Shown here in pieces: positions 1 through 7,865 of a stretch of DNA of 34,278 nt; position 1 is the stretch's first letter; every line of letters begins with the position of its first letter. This DNA comes from Planctomycetota bacterium (lineage in GTDB: Bacteria > Planctomycetota > Phycisphaerae > Phycisphaerales > SM1A02): the NCBI GenBank assembly GCA_024226535.1, contig JAAELP010000091.1:1-34278 (forward strand), read 5' to 3'. Made by a program: the position numbers and the translations under genes. Below the pieces are notes generated by a model that did not search any database, had not been told where the DNA came from, and was given only the letters and a program-made list of their open reading frames with translations.

Positions 1-1
1 G

Positions 2-691
2 CCCGTCAAGATCACGCCGGGCGCCAACGGCGGCGGCTCCATGCTCACGTGCCGACCGATGGAGCTGGGCGAGCCCGACGAGTCCGGACGCCGGCGTCCC
101 GTGGAAATCAAGGGCAAGGACTTCGACGTCCACTGCGATCGCGTGCTGCTCGCGCTCGGCCAGTCCGCGGAAGTCTCGATCTTCCCCGAAGGGACCGCGG
201 TGCACGAGGACGAGAACGTGCTCGGCGTGCTCCAGACGCCCGTCTTCGCGGCGGGCGATCTCGCCAGCAACGAAGGCACGGTCACCGCGGCGATCGGCTC
301 GGGGCGCCGGGCGGCCTTCCACGTGCACCAGACCTTCACCGGTGAGCAGCTCCTGCCGGATCCGCACGACGACTCGGACGTCGCCAGGTCCGACAGCCTC
401 TCCGTGCACCTCTTCCACCAGCACGGGGCGGACGACGGGGAGACGGTCCCCGCTCGCGATCGCCGCCTCACCTACGAGGAAGTGCACACCGGGCTCACCG
501 ATACGTCGGAGGCCGCCCGCTGCCTGAGCTGCGGCATCTGCAACGAGTGCGACCGGTGCGTGACCTACTGCCCCGACGGCGTGATCAAGCGCGTCGGGCA
601 CGAGTTCATCTTCGACTACGAGTACTGCAAGGGGTGCGGCGTGTGCGCCGCCGAGTGCCCCCGGCAGATCATCTTCATGAGCCGGCTCTGA
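2..691 (+). CDS. FAD/NAD(P)-linked oxidoreductase subunit with two C-terminal [4Fe-4S] clusters (5' truncated)
   Basis: The reading frame is open from base 2, so the gene starts before the window; about 229 C-terminal residues are present. The visible part carries the end of a GltD/AegA-like flavoprotein domain, including the FAD-contacting segment VFAAGDLASNEGTVTAAIGS. It is followed by a ferredoxin-like tail with a first cysteine cluster (RCLSCGICNECDRCVTYCP) and a second one (CKGCGVCAAECP). Tails of this form occur in glutamate-synthase-small-subunit-like proteins that pass electrons between NAD(P)H, FAD and Fe-S clusters. The stop lies 25 bases before porA. Context suggests it replaces or is fused to the delta (ferredoxin) subunit of the 2-oxoacid oxidoreductase and may link that enzyme to NAD(P). 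Whether a gamma-type domain lies at the missing N-terminus cannot be seen. The family is clear; the exact partner is inferred. Confidence 0.82.
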   Translation, partial: PVKITPGANGGGSMLTCRPMELGEPDESGRRRPVEIKGKDFDVHCDRVLLALGQSAEVSIFPEGTAVHEDENVLGVLQTPVFAAGDLASNEGTVTAAIGSGRRAAFHVHQTFTGEQLLPDPHDDSDVARSDSLSVHLFHQHGADDGETVPARDRRLTYEEVHTGLTDTSEAARCLSCGICNECDRCVTYCPDGVIKRVGHEFIFDYEYCKGCGVCAAECPRQIIFMSRL

Positions 692-716
692 ACGAGCCCC
701 GCCTGGGAGCGGACGA

Positions 717-1892
717 ATGGCCGTTGAAATCGTGACGGGAAACCACGCGGCGGGGTACGGATTGTCGACCGCCGGCGAGGCAAACCGCGACGCCCGCGGC
801 GCATGCTGCGGCATCTACCCGATCACTCCGCAGACGGAGATCGTCGAGTACGTCGCGAAGTTCAAGTTCACGAAGGGCAGTGTCGTGCCCGTCGAGAGCG
901 AGCATAGCGCGATGGGCGTGTGCATCGGCGCCTCCGCCGCCGGCGCGCGGTCGTTCACCGCAAGCTCGTCGAACGGGCTCGCCTACATGGCGGAGAACAT
1001 CTTCACCGCCGGCTTCTACCGGCTTCCGATCGTGCTCGTCGGGGTGAACCGCACGCTCGGACCGCCGTGGAACATCTGGGCCGACCAGGGCGACACGCTC
1101 ATGATGCGCGACGCGGCGTGGATCCAGTTCTACTGCGAGACCAACCAGGAGGTGCTCGACTCGACGCTGCTCGCCTTCCGTCTCGCGGAGGATCACCGCA
1201 TCATGCTGCCGGCGATGGTGATCATGGACGCGTTCATCATGTCGCACACGCAGATGAACACCGACCTCCCCGAGCAGGAGCTCGTCGACGCCTTCCTGCC
1301 CCACTGCGACATCCCCCACCGCCTCGTGCACGAGAAGCCGGTGACCATCGGAGGCCTCGCGTGGCCGCAGGAGACCCTGAGCATGCGGGTGGAGACCGAC
1401 GAGGCCTTCCAGCGCGTGCCCGAGGTGTACGAGGAGCATCGCCAGACGTTCCAGGAGATCTTCGGCCGCGACCCGGGCGGGGCGTTCGCGCCGTTCGAGA
1501 CCGATGACGCCGAGGTCATCCTCATCGCCTCCGGCACGATCGCCTCGACGACCCGCGAGGTCGTGCGGCGCCGCCGCAAGCAGGGCGAGAAGGTCGGCAT
1601 GATCAAGGTCAAGACGTTCCGGCCCTTCCCCGGGGCCGAGTTGATCGATGCGTGCAAGAACGCCGGCAAGGTCGGCGTGCTCGACCGGAATTACTCCTCG
1701 GGCACGGGCGGCGTGTTCTGGCAGGAGATCAAGGCGGCGGCCCAGGGTCGCCGGGACGACCTGATGATCCAGGACTACCTGACCGGCGTGTGCGGCGGCG
1801 ACGTCGTGCCGGAGATGATCGACGAGGTGTTCGACGATCTGTGCGGTCGCACCAAGACCGAGCGGCCCGTGTGGAAAGGAATCGACCGATGA
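717..1892 (+). CDS. porA: 2-oxoacid (pyruvate):ferredoxin oxidoreductase, alpha subunit
   Basis: This 391-residue protein is the alpha subunit of a CoA-dependent 2-oxoacid:ferredoxin oxidoreductase, which oxidises pyruvate or a related acid to acyl-CoA, CO2 and reduced ferredoxin in the cytoplasm. The N-terminal domain shows the family motif YPITPQT (about residues 34-40) and ESEHSAMG (60-67), followed by GVNRTLGPPWNIW near residue 115. The C-terminal half has the transketolase C-terminal-like and domain II fold region (VKTFRPFPG, VLDRNYSSG). The ATG at 717 is preceded by GGGAG at 705-709, a good ribosome binding site. Length is normal for separate alpha subunits. Its stop overlaps the porB start (ATGA), so the two are translationally coupled. 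Pyruvate is the likely substrate because a pyruvate dehydrogenase operon follows, but other 2-oxoacids cannot be excluded. Confidence 0.93.
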   Translation: MAVEIVTGNHAAGYGLSTAGEANRDARGACCGIYPITPQTEIVEYVAKFKFTKGSVVPVESEHSAMGVCIGASAAGARSFTASSSNGLAYMAENIFTAGFYRLPIVLVGVNRTLGPPWNIWADQGDTLMMRDAAWIQFYCETNQEVLDSTLLAFRLAEDHRIMLPAMVIMDAFIMSHTQMNTDLPEQELVDAFLPHCDIPHRLVHEKPVTIGGLAWPQETLSMRVETDEAFQRVPEVYEEHRQTFQEIFGRDPGGAFAPFETDDAEVILIASGTIASTTREVVRRRRKQGEKVGMIKVKTFRPFPGAELIDACKNAGKVGVLDRNYSSGTGGVFWQEIKAAAQGRRDDLMIQDYLTGVCGGDVVPEMIDEVFDDLCGRTKTERPVWKGIDR

Positions 1893-2815
1893 CCACGATC
1901 TCGAACCAGCCCGTGGAAGGTGCTCGTGTCGCGTGCAGCGAGGAGTGCCTGCTGCGCGGCGGCAACACGAACTGCGGCGGCTGCGGGATGTCCGTCGTTC
2001 TCACGATGCTCGGTCGCATCCTCGAGCAGCTCGACCAGCAGGCCACGCTCGTCATCCCGGCGTGCTGCGGCATCGTCACCGCCGGCGGCTATCCGACGTC
2101 GAGCTACGGCGTGCCGGTGCTCGGCGCGACGTTCGGTTCCTCGCCCGCCTTCGCGAGCGGGTTCGCCGCGGTGCGCGACATGAACGAGGAGGCCGGGCAG
2201 GTCATCAACTTCGCCGGTGACGGCGGCACGTATGACATCGGCCTCGCCACGCTTTCCGCCGCCGCGGAGCGCAACGAGAACTTCCTCTACCTCTGCTACG
2301 ACAACGAGATCTACGGGAACACCGGCGGGCAGCGCTCCAGCGCGACGCCGGTCGGCGCCAAGACGACGACCACGCCGTTCGGCAAGACCGACGCGAAGAA
2401 GGACATCGTCGGCATCGTCGCCGCACACGGCGTCCCGTACGCCGCGACCGTCTCGATCGCCGATCCCGAGGACTTCGACCGCAAGGTCAAGACGGCGATG
2501 CGTCTCACGGGTTTCCGGTTCCTGCTGATCCACGCGCCGTGCCCGACCGGCTGGAAGAGCGAACCGTCGCAGACGATCCAGCTCGTACGGGACGCGGTCA
2601 ACAGCGGCCTGTTCCCGCTCTACGAGGTCTTCGACGGCAAGCGCTACCGAGTGAACTACGAACTCGACGGCACCGATCCGTCCGCGTACTACGACGTCCA
2701 GCGACGCTTCACCGGCGGCGAGGTCGACCTCGATGCCGTCCGGGCCGAAGCCCGCGAACGGTACGACCGCCTGCGGCTCCTCGGCGAGACGTGGCCCGCC
2801 CGCGAGGACGAGTAA
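1889..2815 (+). CDS. porB: 2-oxoacid (pyruvate):ferredoxin oxidoreductase, beta subunit
   Basis: The 308-residue beta subunit carries the thiamine diphosphate site of the 2-oxoacid:ferredoxin oxidoreductase. The TPP/Mg motif is visible as GDGGTYDIG near residues 110-118, closed by YDNEIYGNTGGQ near 137-148. An N-terminal CGGCGMS motif (residues 29-35), further cysteines near residue 59 and the CPTGW segment fit the [4Fe-4S] cluster typical of PorB. The ATG at 1889 overlaps the porA stop by four bases and is preceded by a purine-rich GGAAAGGA at 1873-1880. With porA and the upstream Fe-S flavoprotein it completes most of a POR complex; no separate gamma subunit is visible downstream, so one should be upstream of the window or fused to the truncated first gene. 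Confidence 0.93.
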   Translation: MTTISNQPVEGARVACSEECLLRGGNTNCGGCGMSVVLTMLGRILEQLDQQATLVIPACCGIVTAGGYPTSSYGVPVLGATFGSSPAFASGFAAVRDMNEEAGQVINFAGDGGTYDIGLATLSAAAERNENFLYLCYDNEIYGNTGGQRSSATPVGAKTTTTPFGKTDAKKDIVGIVAAHGVPYAATVSIADPEDFDRKVKTAMRLTGFRFLLIHAPCPTGWKSEPSQTIQLVRDAVNSGLFPLYEVFDGKRYRVNYELDGTDPSAYYDVQRRFTGGEVDLDAVRAEARERYDRLRLLGETWPAREDE

Positions 2816-2841
2816 GGCCCTCGACCCCCCCCTCCTCCCGC

Positions 2842-2847
2842 TACAAT
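2842..2847 (+). promoter_or_regulatory. Candidate -10 element upstream of pdhA
   Basis: TACAAT lies in the 113-base gap between porB and pdhA, 81 bases before the pdhA ATG. It is a good match to a sigma-70 -10 box in very GC-rich surroundings, but no convincing -35 was found at 16-18 bases. It would allow the pdh genes to be transcribed apart from por. The same gap holds a run of eight C (2824-2831). Confidence 0.3.
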
Positions 2848-2928
2848 CGACCACTGCGCACGGACGGATCCGTGGACGGGCTACCCCCCTCCCCGGACCG
2901 CGCCCTGGTGCTCTCGAGGACCCCGCTC

Positions 2929-4059
2929 ATGCCCATCAAGACCGTTTTCAACACCTCCATCGACTACGTCTCGGTGCTCGACGAGCACGGGGACTTCGAC
3001 GAGAAGCTCGGCAAGGACCTCATCCCGGATGACGACGTCATCCGCCTGTACGAGCACATGGTCACGTGCCGCCACCTCGACGAGATCGCCTTCAAGCTCC
3101 AGCGATCGGGACGCATGGGCACCTACCCCCAGAACATGGGCCAGGAGGCGGCGAGCCTCGGTGCCGCGTACGCGATCCGGAAGACCGACTGGATGGTCAC
3201 GTGCTACCGGGAGAACACGGGCCTCTACTGGCACGGACTCCCGATGGAGTACATCCTGCTGCACTGGATGGGTGACGAGCGCGGCAACCAGATCCCCGAG
3301 GACGTGCGCTGCACGCCGCTGGCGATCCCGATCGGCACCCAGATGCTCCACGCGGTCGGTTTCTCGTGGGCGTCGAAGTACCGCGGCGAAGACGACATCG
3401 CCGTGACCTTCTTCGGTGACGGGGCGTCGAGCGAGGGCGACTTCCACGAGGCGGCCAACTTCTCCGCGAACCTCGACCTCCCGACGGTCTTCATCTGCCA
3501 GAACAACAAGTGGGCGATCTCCGTGCCCACGAAGATCCAGTGCTCGGCCCCGACGATCGCCCAACGCGGCCTCGCGTACGGCATGGAGTGCGTCCAGGTG
3601 GACGGCAACGACCTCTTCGCGATGGTGAAGGTCGTCCGCGAGGCCGCCGAGCGCGCCCGCAAGGAGCACCGGCCCACGTTCATCGAGGCCGTGACCTACC
3701 GCCTCGGCGACCACACGACCGCCGACGACGCCCGGCGCTATCGCAACGCCGAGGAGTTGGAGCAGTGGAAGCTGCGCGATCCGCTCATCAGGCTGCGGGG
3801 CTATCTCGAATCGAAGAAGCTCTGGGACCAGGGCAAGCAGGAAGCGCTGGACAAGCGAGCGGAGTCGATCGTCGGCGAGGTCATCCACCGCGCCGAGAGC
3901 ATCGCCGACTCGGATATGAACGACATCTTCGATCACATGTTCGCCAAGGCGCCGGACGAGCTGCTCCGCCAGCGCGAGACGCTGCGCACCAGCAGCATCG
4001 GGCAGGACCCCTCGCAGCTCGGCGCAAGCACCCCGAGCACGGCTCCGTCCGTCTCCTAG
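2929..4059 (+). CDS. pdhA: Pyruvate dehydrogenase E1 component, alpha subunit
   Basis: The 376-residue protein is the TPP-binding alpha subunit of the heterotetrameric E1 of the pyruvate dehydrogenase complex, which decarboxylates pyruvate and reductively acetylates the E2 lipoyl group. Visible motifs are GRMGTYPQNMGQEA near 61-74, the TPP motif GDGASSEGDFHEA starting near 163 and closed by QNN (191-193), and YRLGDHTTADDARRYR (257-272), which is characteristic of bacterial PdhA. The frame is open far upstream, but ATG 2929 is chosen because GAGGA at 2916-2920 gives eight-base spacing and because upstream residues overlap porB in another frame. It heads pdhA-pdhB-pdhC. The motif set fits PdhA better than branched-chain BkdA, although the families are close. 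The E3 gene is not in the window. Confidence 0.9.
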   Translation: MPIKTVFNTSIDYVSVLDEHGDFDEKLGKDLIPDDDVIRLYEHMVTCRHLDEIAFKLQRSGRMGTYPQNMGQEAASLGAAYAIRKTDWMVTCYRENTGLYWHGLPMEYILLHWMGDERGNQIPEDVRCTPLAIPIGTQMLHAVGFSWASKYRGEDDIAVTFFGDGASSEGDFHEAANFSANLDLPTVFICQNNKWAISVPTKIQCSAPTIAQRGLAYGMECVQVDGNDLFAMVKVVREAAERARKEHRPTFIEAVTYRLGDHTTADDARRYRNAEELEQWKLRDPLIRLRGYLESKKLWDQGKQEALDKRAESIVGEVIHRAESIADSDMNDIFDHMFAKAPDELLRQRETLRTSSIGQDPSQLGASTPSTAPSVS

Positions 4060-4102
4060 TTCTTCAGTCCTCCAGTCCCCTTCCCATCCCCCGGTTCACC
4101 TC

Positions 4103-5071
4103 ATGGCCAACCTCACGCTCGTACAGTCGATCAACCTCGCCCTCACCCAGGAGATGGAAGCGGACGATCGCGTGATCCTCCTCGGCGAGGACGTCGGTCA
4201 CAACGGCGGCGTCTTCCGCGTCACCGACGGTCTCCACAAACGCTTCGGGGCGCACCGCGTCGTCGACACCCCGCTCGCGGAGTCGGGCATCATCGGCACC
4301 TCGATCGGCCTCGCGATGGCCGGCCTGCGGCCCGTTCCCGAGATCCAGTTCGAGGGGTTCCTCGGACCCGCCTATGACCAGATCGTCAACCACGCGGCCC
4401 GGATGCGCTCGCGCACCCGCAGCGCGCTGACGGTGCCGATGGTCATCCGCGTGCCCGTCGGCGGCGGAATCCACGCCCCGGAGCTTCACTCGGACAGCCC
4501 CGAGGCAATCTACGCTCACACGCCCGGCATCAAGGTCGTCATGCCCGCGTCGCCGTACGACGCGAAGGGCCTGCTCATCAGCGCGATCCGCGATCCCGAC
4601 CCCGTCATCTACTTCGAGCCGAAGCGGATCTACCGGGCGTTCCGGGAGGACGTGCCGGAGGACGAGTACACGATCCCGCTCGGCAAGGCCCGGGTCGTGA
4701 CGGACGGCGACGAGATGACCCTGGTCTCCTGGGGCGGCGCGGTCATCCAGGCGATGAACGCCATCGAGGCGAGCGGGCGCTCGATCGAGCTGATCGACCT
4801 CCGCACGATCTACCCGCTGGACGTCAACACGATCACCGAGTCGGTGAAGAAGACGGGCCGCTGCGTGATCGTGCACGAGGCACCGAAGACGTGCGGCTTC
4901 GGGGCGGAGATCGCGGCGCGGATCATGGAGGAGTGCTTCCTCCACCTGGAGGCTCCGGTCCAACGCGTCACCGGGTTCGACACGCACATGCCGTACTACA
5001 AGCTGGAGCTGGACTACCTGCCCGAAGCGGAGCGCATCGGCCAGGCCATCGAAGAGGTCTCCGCGTACTGA
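4103..5071 (+). CDS. pdhB: Pyruvate dehydrogenase E1 component, beta subunit
   Basis: This 322-residue transketolase-like subunit pairs with PdhA to form the E1 active site. The family-defining N-terminal segment LLGEDVGHNGGVFRVTDGL (about 26-44) and DTPLAESGIIGTSIGLAM (about 55-72) are present, as is the EFKRIYRAFREDVPE-like segment (here FEPKRIYRAFREDVPEDEY) seen in pyruvate-type enzymes. The transketolase C-terminal domain covers about residues 190-315. Length is standard (about 325). The 43-base gap after pdhA is strongly pyrimidine-rich and offers no Shine-Dalgarno sequence before the ATG, so initiation may depend on coupling or on an unstructured leader. It is the middle gene of the pdhABC cluster. 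Confidence 0.92.
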   Translation: MANLTLVQSINLALTQEMEADDRVILLGEDVGHNGGVFRVTDGLHKRFGAHRVVDTPLAESGIIGTSIGLAMAGLRPVPEIQFEGFLGPAYDQIVNHAARMRSRTRSALTVPMVIRVPVGGGIHAPELHSDSPEAIYAHTPGIKVVMPASPYDAKGLLISAIRDPDPVIYFEPKRIYRAFREDVPEDEYTIPLGKARVVTDGDEMTLVSWGGAVIQAMNAIEASGRSIELIDLRTIYPLDVNTITESVKKTGRCVIVHEAPKTCGFGAEIAARIMEECFLHLEAPVQRVTGFDTHMPYYKLELDYLPEAERIGQAIEEVSAY

Positions 5072-5095
5072 GCGCGTCAGGCGTAGCAAGCTGCC

Positions 5096-6433
5096 ATGGA
5101 AATCAAGCAACCGAAGGACAACTCGTACTTCCTCCTTCCCGACCTCGGTGAAGGCATCCAGGAAGCGGAGCTCATCAAGTGGCGCGTCAAGCCCGGCGAG
5201 CGCGTCGCGGAGCTCGACGTCATCGCCGAGATGGAAACCGACAAGGCCCTGGTCGAGGTTCCCAGTCCGTGGGGAGGCGTGGTCAAGACGCTCCACGGCG
5301 AGGAAGGCGAGATCCTGAACGTCGGCTCGAAGCTCGTCTCGTACGAAGCGGGCTCGTGCGTCGCCGCCGATCACTCCCACGACGACACCGAGCTTTCTCC
5401 GCCGCCGCCGGAGGAGGACGCCGGCACCGTCGTCGGCTCGGTGGATTCCGGCCTGGCCGTTTCCGACCGTTTCCTGCGCAAGGACGGCGGAGCCACGACG
5501 GCCGTCGCCCCCACCACCGGCAAGGCGCTCGCGACCCCGGCCGTCCGCCGGGTGGCCCGTGAGCTCGGCGTGGACATCCACCGCGTACCCGGCACGGGGC
5601 GCGGAGGTCGCGTGACCGCCACCGACATCCGCGCCGCCGCCGGCGGGGTCGCGGCGACGGCGGTGGACATGCCTTCCGTCACCACCGTTCCCGCCGCCAT
5701 TCTCGCGCCGCCGCCGGTGAACGTGGGCGCCGACGGCGTGGCGCAGCGCATTCCGTTCCGCGGCGTGCGTCGCAAGATCGCCGAGTCCCTGCAACGCTCG
5801 GTGCAGACCGCCGTCCACTTCACCGTGGTCATCGAGGCCGACGTGACCACGCTGGACCGCAAGCGGCGCGAGTACGCGGCGGTGCTCGGCCGCAAGCTCA
5901 GCCTGCTGCCGTTCGTGCTGACGGCGACGTGCCGCGCGTTGCGCGCCCATCCCTCGATCAACGCGAACGTCGACGACGAGCGGTCGGAGATCCTCATCAA
6001 GGGCGTGGTCAACCTGGGCTGCGCCGTCGATACCGACCACGGGCTGATGGTGCCGGTCCTCGCGAACGCCGATGCGCTGACGATCGTGCAGCTCGCCGAC
6101 CAGGTCGCCGACGTCGCCGCCCGCTGCCGCGACCGCACGATTCCCCGCGAGCAGCTCATCGGCGGCACCTTCACCATCTCCAACGTGGGGAGCTACGGCG
6201 GCATCTTCTCGACGCCGATCATCAACTACCCGGAGGTCGCGATCCTCGGCGTGGGCCGCGCTCGCGAGCAGGTGATGACGAAGAACGGCGCCTTCTACGC
6301 CGGCCTCAGCCTGCCCCTCAGCCTCTCGTGCGATCACCGCGTGGTCGACGGCGCCGAGGGCACGCGCTTCCTCAACACGATCGGCAGCTATCTGGAGAAT
6401 CCCGAAGCGCTCATCGGAACCCCCTCCGCCTGA
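5096..6433 (+). CDS. pdhC: Dihydrolipoyl acetyltransferase (E2) of the pyruvate dehydrogenase complex
   Basis: The 445-residue protein is the E2 core, which moves the acetyl group from lipoamide to CoA. The domain order is clear. One lipoyl domain (about 10-85) carries the lipoylation lysine in METDKALVEVPSP (Lys50). A flexible acidic Ser/Pro/Glu linker follows. The peripheral-subunit-binding domain (about 143-180, GKALATPAVRRVARELGVDI and GTGRGGRV) docks E1 or E3. The catalytic domain (about 215-445) ends in the CDHRVVDGAEGTRF motif with His414 and Asp418. The start lies 24 bases after pdhB with no clear ribosome binding site. Neighbouring pdhAB points to pyruvate rather than a branched-chain acid. 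Confidence 0.92.
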   Translation: MEIKQPKDNSYFLLPDLGEGIQEAELIKWRVKPGERVAELDVIAEMETDKALVEVPSPWGGVVKTLHGEEGEILNVGSKLVSYEAGSCVAADHSHDDTELSPPPPEEDAGTVVGSVDSGLAVSDRFLRKDGGATTAVAPTTGKALATPAVRRVARELGVDIHRVPGTGRGGRVTATDIRAAAGGVAATAVDMPSVTTVPAAILAPPPVNVGADGVAQRIPFRGVRRKIAESLQRSVQTAVHFTVVIEADVTTLDRKRREYAAVLGRKLSLLPFVLTATCRALRAHPSINANVDDERSEILIKGVVNLGCAVDTDHGLMVPVLANADALTIVQLADQVADVAARCRDRTIPREQLIGGTFTISNVGSYGGIFSTPIINYPEVAILGVGRAREQVMTKNGAFYAGLSLPLSLSCDHRVVDGAEGTRFLNTIGSYLENPEALIGTPSA

Positions 6434-6486
6434 CGTCCCCTCCTTCCCCCCGAGCGCTCCGAATCTCCTCGATAGGCCCCCTAGGA

Positions 6487-7857
6487 ATGGCGAACACCAC
6501 CCGTGCCGGCGACGTCCTGACGACCATGACCGCCTCCGACCCCGCCACCGTGCTCCGCGAGCGTCTCGACGCGAGGACCGCGACGATCGGCATCGTCGGC
6601 CTCGGCTACGTCGGCCTTCCGCTCGCCCGCGCCGTCCACGACGCGGGGTTCGGCGTGGTCGGCTTCGACACCGACGAGACGAAGATCGACCTGCTCGGTC
6701 GCGGCGAGAACTACCTCCGGCACCTCGGCCAGGAGCTGACGCAGGGGCTGGCGGAGTCGGACCGGTTCTCCGCGACCGCGGACCCGGGCGACCTCGCGGA
6801 GGCGGACGCCGTCCTGCTGTGCGTGCCCACGCCACTCGGCGCCCACCGCGATCCGGACCTGAGCTACGTCGTGAACAGCGCGCGGATGATCGCGAAGGTG
6901 CTCCGACGCGGCCAACTCGTCGTGCTCGAGTCCACGACCTACCCCGGCACGACGCGCGACGTCGTGCTTCCGATCCTCGCCGAGTCCGGGCTCCGGTGCG
7001 GAACGGACTTCTTCCTCGCCTACAGCCCCGAGCGCGAGGATCCCGGGCGCGAGGGCGTGACGACGGCGACGATCCCCAAGCTCGTCGGCGGCGTCGACGA
7101 GATCAGCGGCGACCTCGCGATGGCGCTCTACGAGAGCGTGGTGACCGAGGCGCACCGCGTGAACACCGCCGAGATCGCCGAGGCCGCGAAGCTGCTGGAG
7201 AACATCTACCGCGCGGTGAACATCGCGATGGTCAACGAGATGAAGACGCTCCTCGACGAGATGGGGCTCGACGTCTGGGAGGTCATCGAGGCGGCGTCCA
7301 CGAAGCCGTTCGGCTTCCAGCCCTTCTACCCGGGCCCGGGCCTCGGCGGACACTGCATCCCCATCGACCCGTTCTACCTGGCGTGGAAGGCGCGGGAGGT
7401 CGGCCGCTCCGCGAAGTTCATCGAGCTTGCCGGTGAGATCAACTCGCGCATGCCGGAGTACGTCATCGGCCGGCTGGGCTCCGCGTTGAACGAGGAGCAG
7501 AAGAGCCTGCGCGGCTCGCGCATCCTCGTGCTCGGCGTCGCCTACAAGCCCGACGTGGACGACATGCGCGAGAGCCCGGCGGCGGAGATCATCGAACGGC
7601 TGAGCGACGAGGGCGCGATCGTCTGCTACCACGATCCGCACGTCGAACGGCTCAGCCACATGCGGCACTACGATCTCGATCTCTCCTCGACGCCCCTCAC
7701 GGAGGAGACGATCCGCGGGCAGGACTGCGTCGTCATCGTGACCAACCACACCGCCATCGACTACGGTCTCATCGGTCGCGCCGCGTCCCTGATCGTGGAC
7801 ACCCGCAACGCGATGACCTCCGTGGACGGCGTGACGGCACGCGTGGTGAAGGCGTAG
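6487..7857 (+). CDS. Nucleotide-sugar 6-dehydrogenase (UDP-GlcNAc/UDP-Glc type, WbpA-like)
   Basis: The 456-residue protein is a UDP-sugar dehydrogenase that oxidises C6 of a nucleotide sugar to a carboxylate with two NAD+. The N-terminal Rossmann motif GLGYVG is at about 38-43. The segment FYPGPGLGGHCIPIDPFYLA contains the catalytic Cys (about residue 290). The C-terminal UDP-binding domain starts near VLGVAYKPDVDDMRESPA. The PGPGLGGHCIPIDPFYLAWKARE form resembles the WbpA (UDP-N-acetylglucosamine) group more than plain UDP-glucose enzymes; substrate is inferred. ATG 6487 has TAGGA almost touching it; ATG 6526 (MTASDPATVLRERL) is an equally plausible start that fits the usual N-terminus length. 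The MBL hydrolase follows after eight bases. A sugar aminotransferase lies nearby on the other strand. Confidence 0.88.
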   Translation: MANTTRAGDVLTTMTASDPATVLRERLDARTATIGIVGLGYVGLPLARAVHDAGFGVVGFDTDETKIDLLGRGENYLRHLGQELTQGLAESDRFSATADPGDLAEADAVLLCVPTPLGAHRDPDLSYVVNSARMIAKVLRRGQLVVLESTTYPGTTRDVVLPILAESGLRCGTDFFLAYSPEREDPGREGVTTATIPKLVGGVDEISGDLAMALYESVVTEAHRVNTAEIAEAAKLLENIYRAVNIAMVNEMKTLLDEMGLDVWEVIEAASTKPFGFQPFYPGPGLGGHCIPIDPFYLAWKAREVGRSAKFIELAGEINSRMPEYVIGRLGSALNEEQKSLRGSRILVLGVAYKPDVDDMRESPAAEIIERLSDEGAIVCYHDPHVERLSHMRHYDLDLSSTPLTEETIRGQDCVVIVTNHTAIDYGLIGRAASLIVDTRNAMTSVDGVTARVVKA

Positions 7858-7865
7858 AGCAACTC

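Noticed and set aside
2539..2928. Longer N-terminus for pdhA running back into porB
   Set aside because: The extra residues are an out-of-frame reading of porB; the ATG at 2929 has a ribosome binding site and fits the family.
4064..6835. A 923-codon open frame on the minus strand opposite pdhB and pdhC
   Set aside because: Its translation is low-complexity Arg/Ala/Gly/Asp-rich and lies opposite genes with clear catalytic motifs; it results from GC-rich codon bias.
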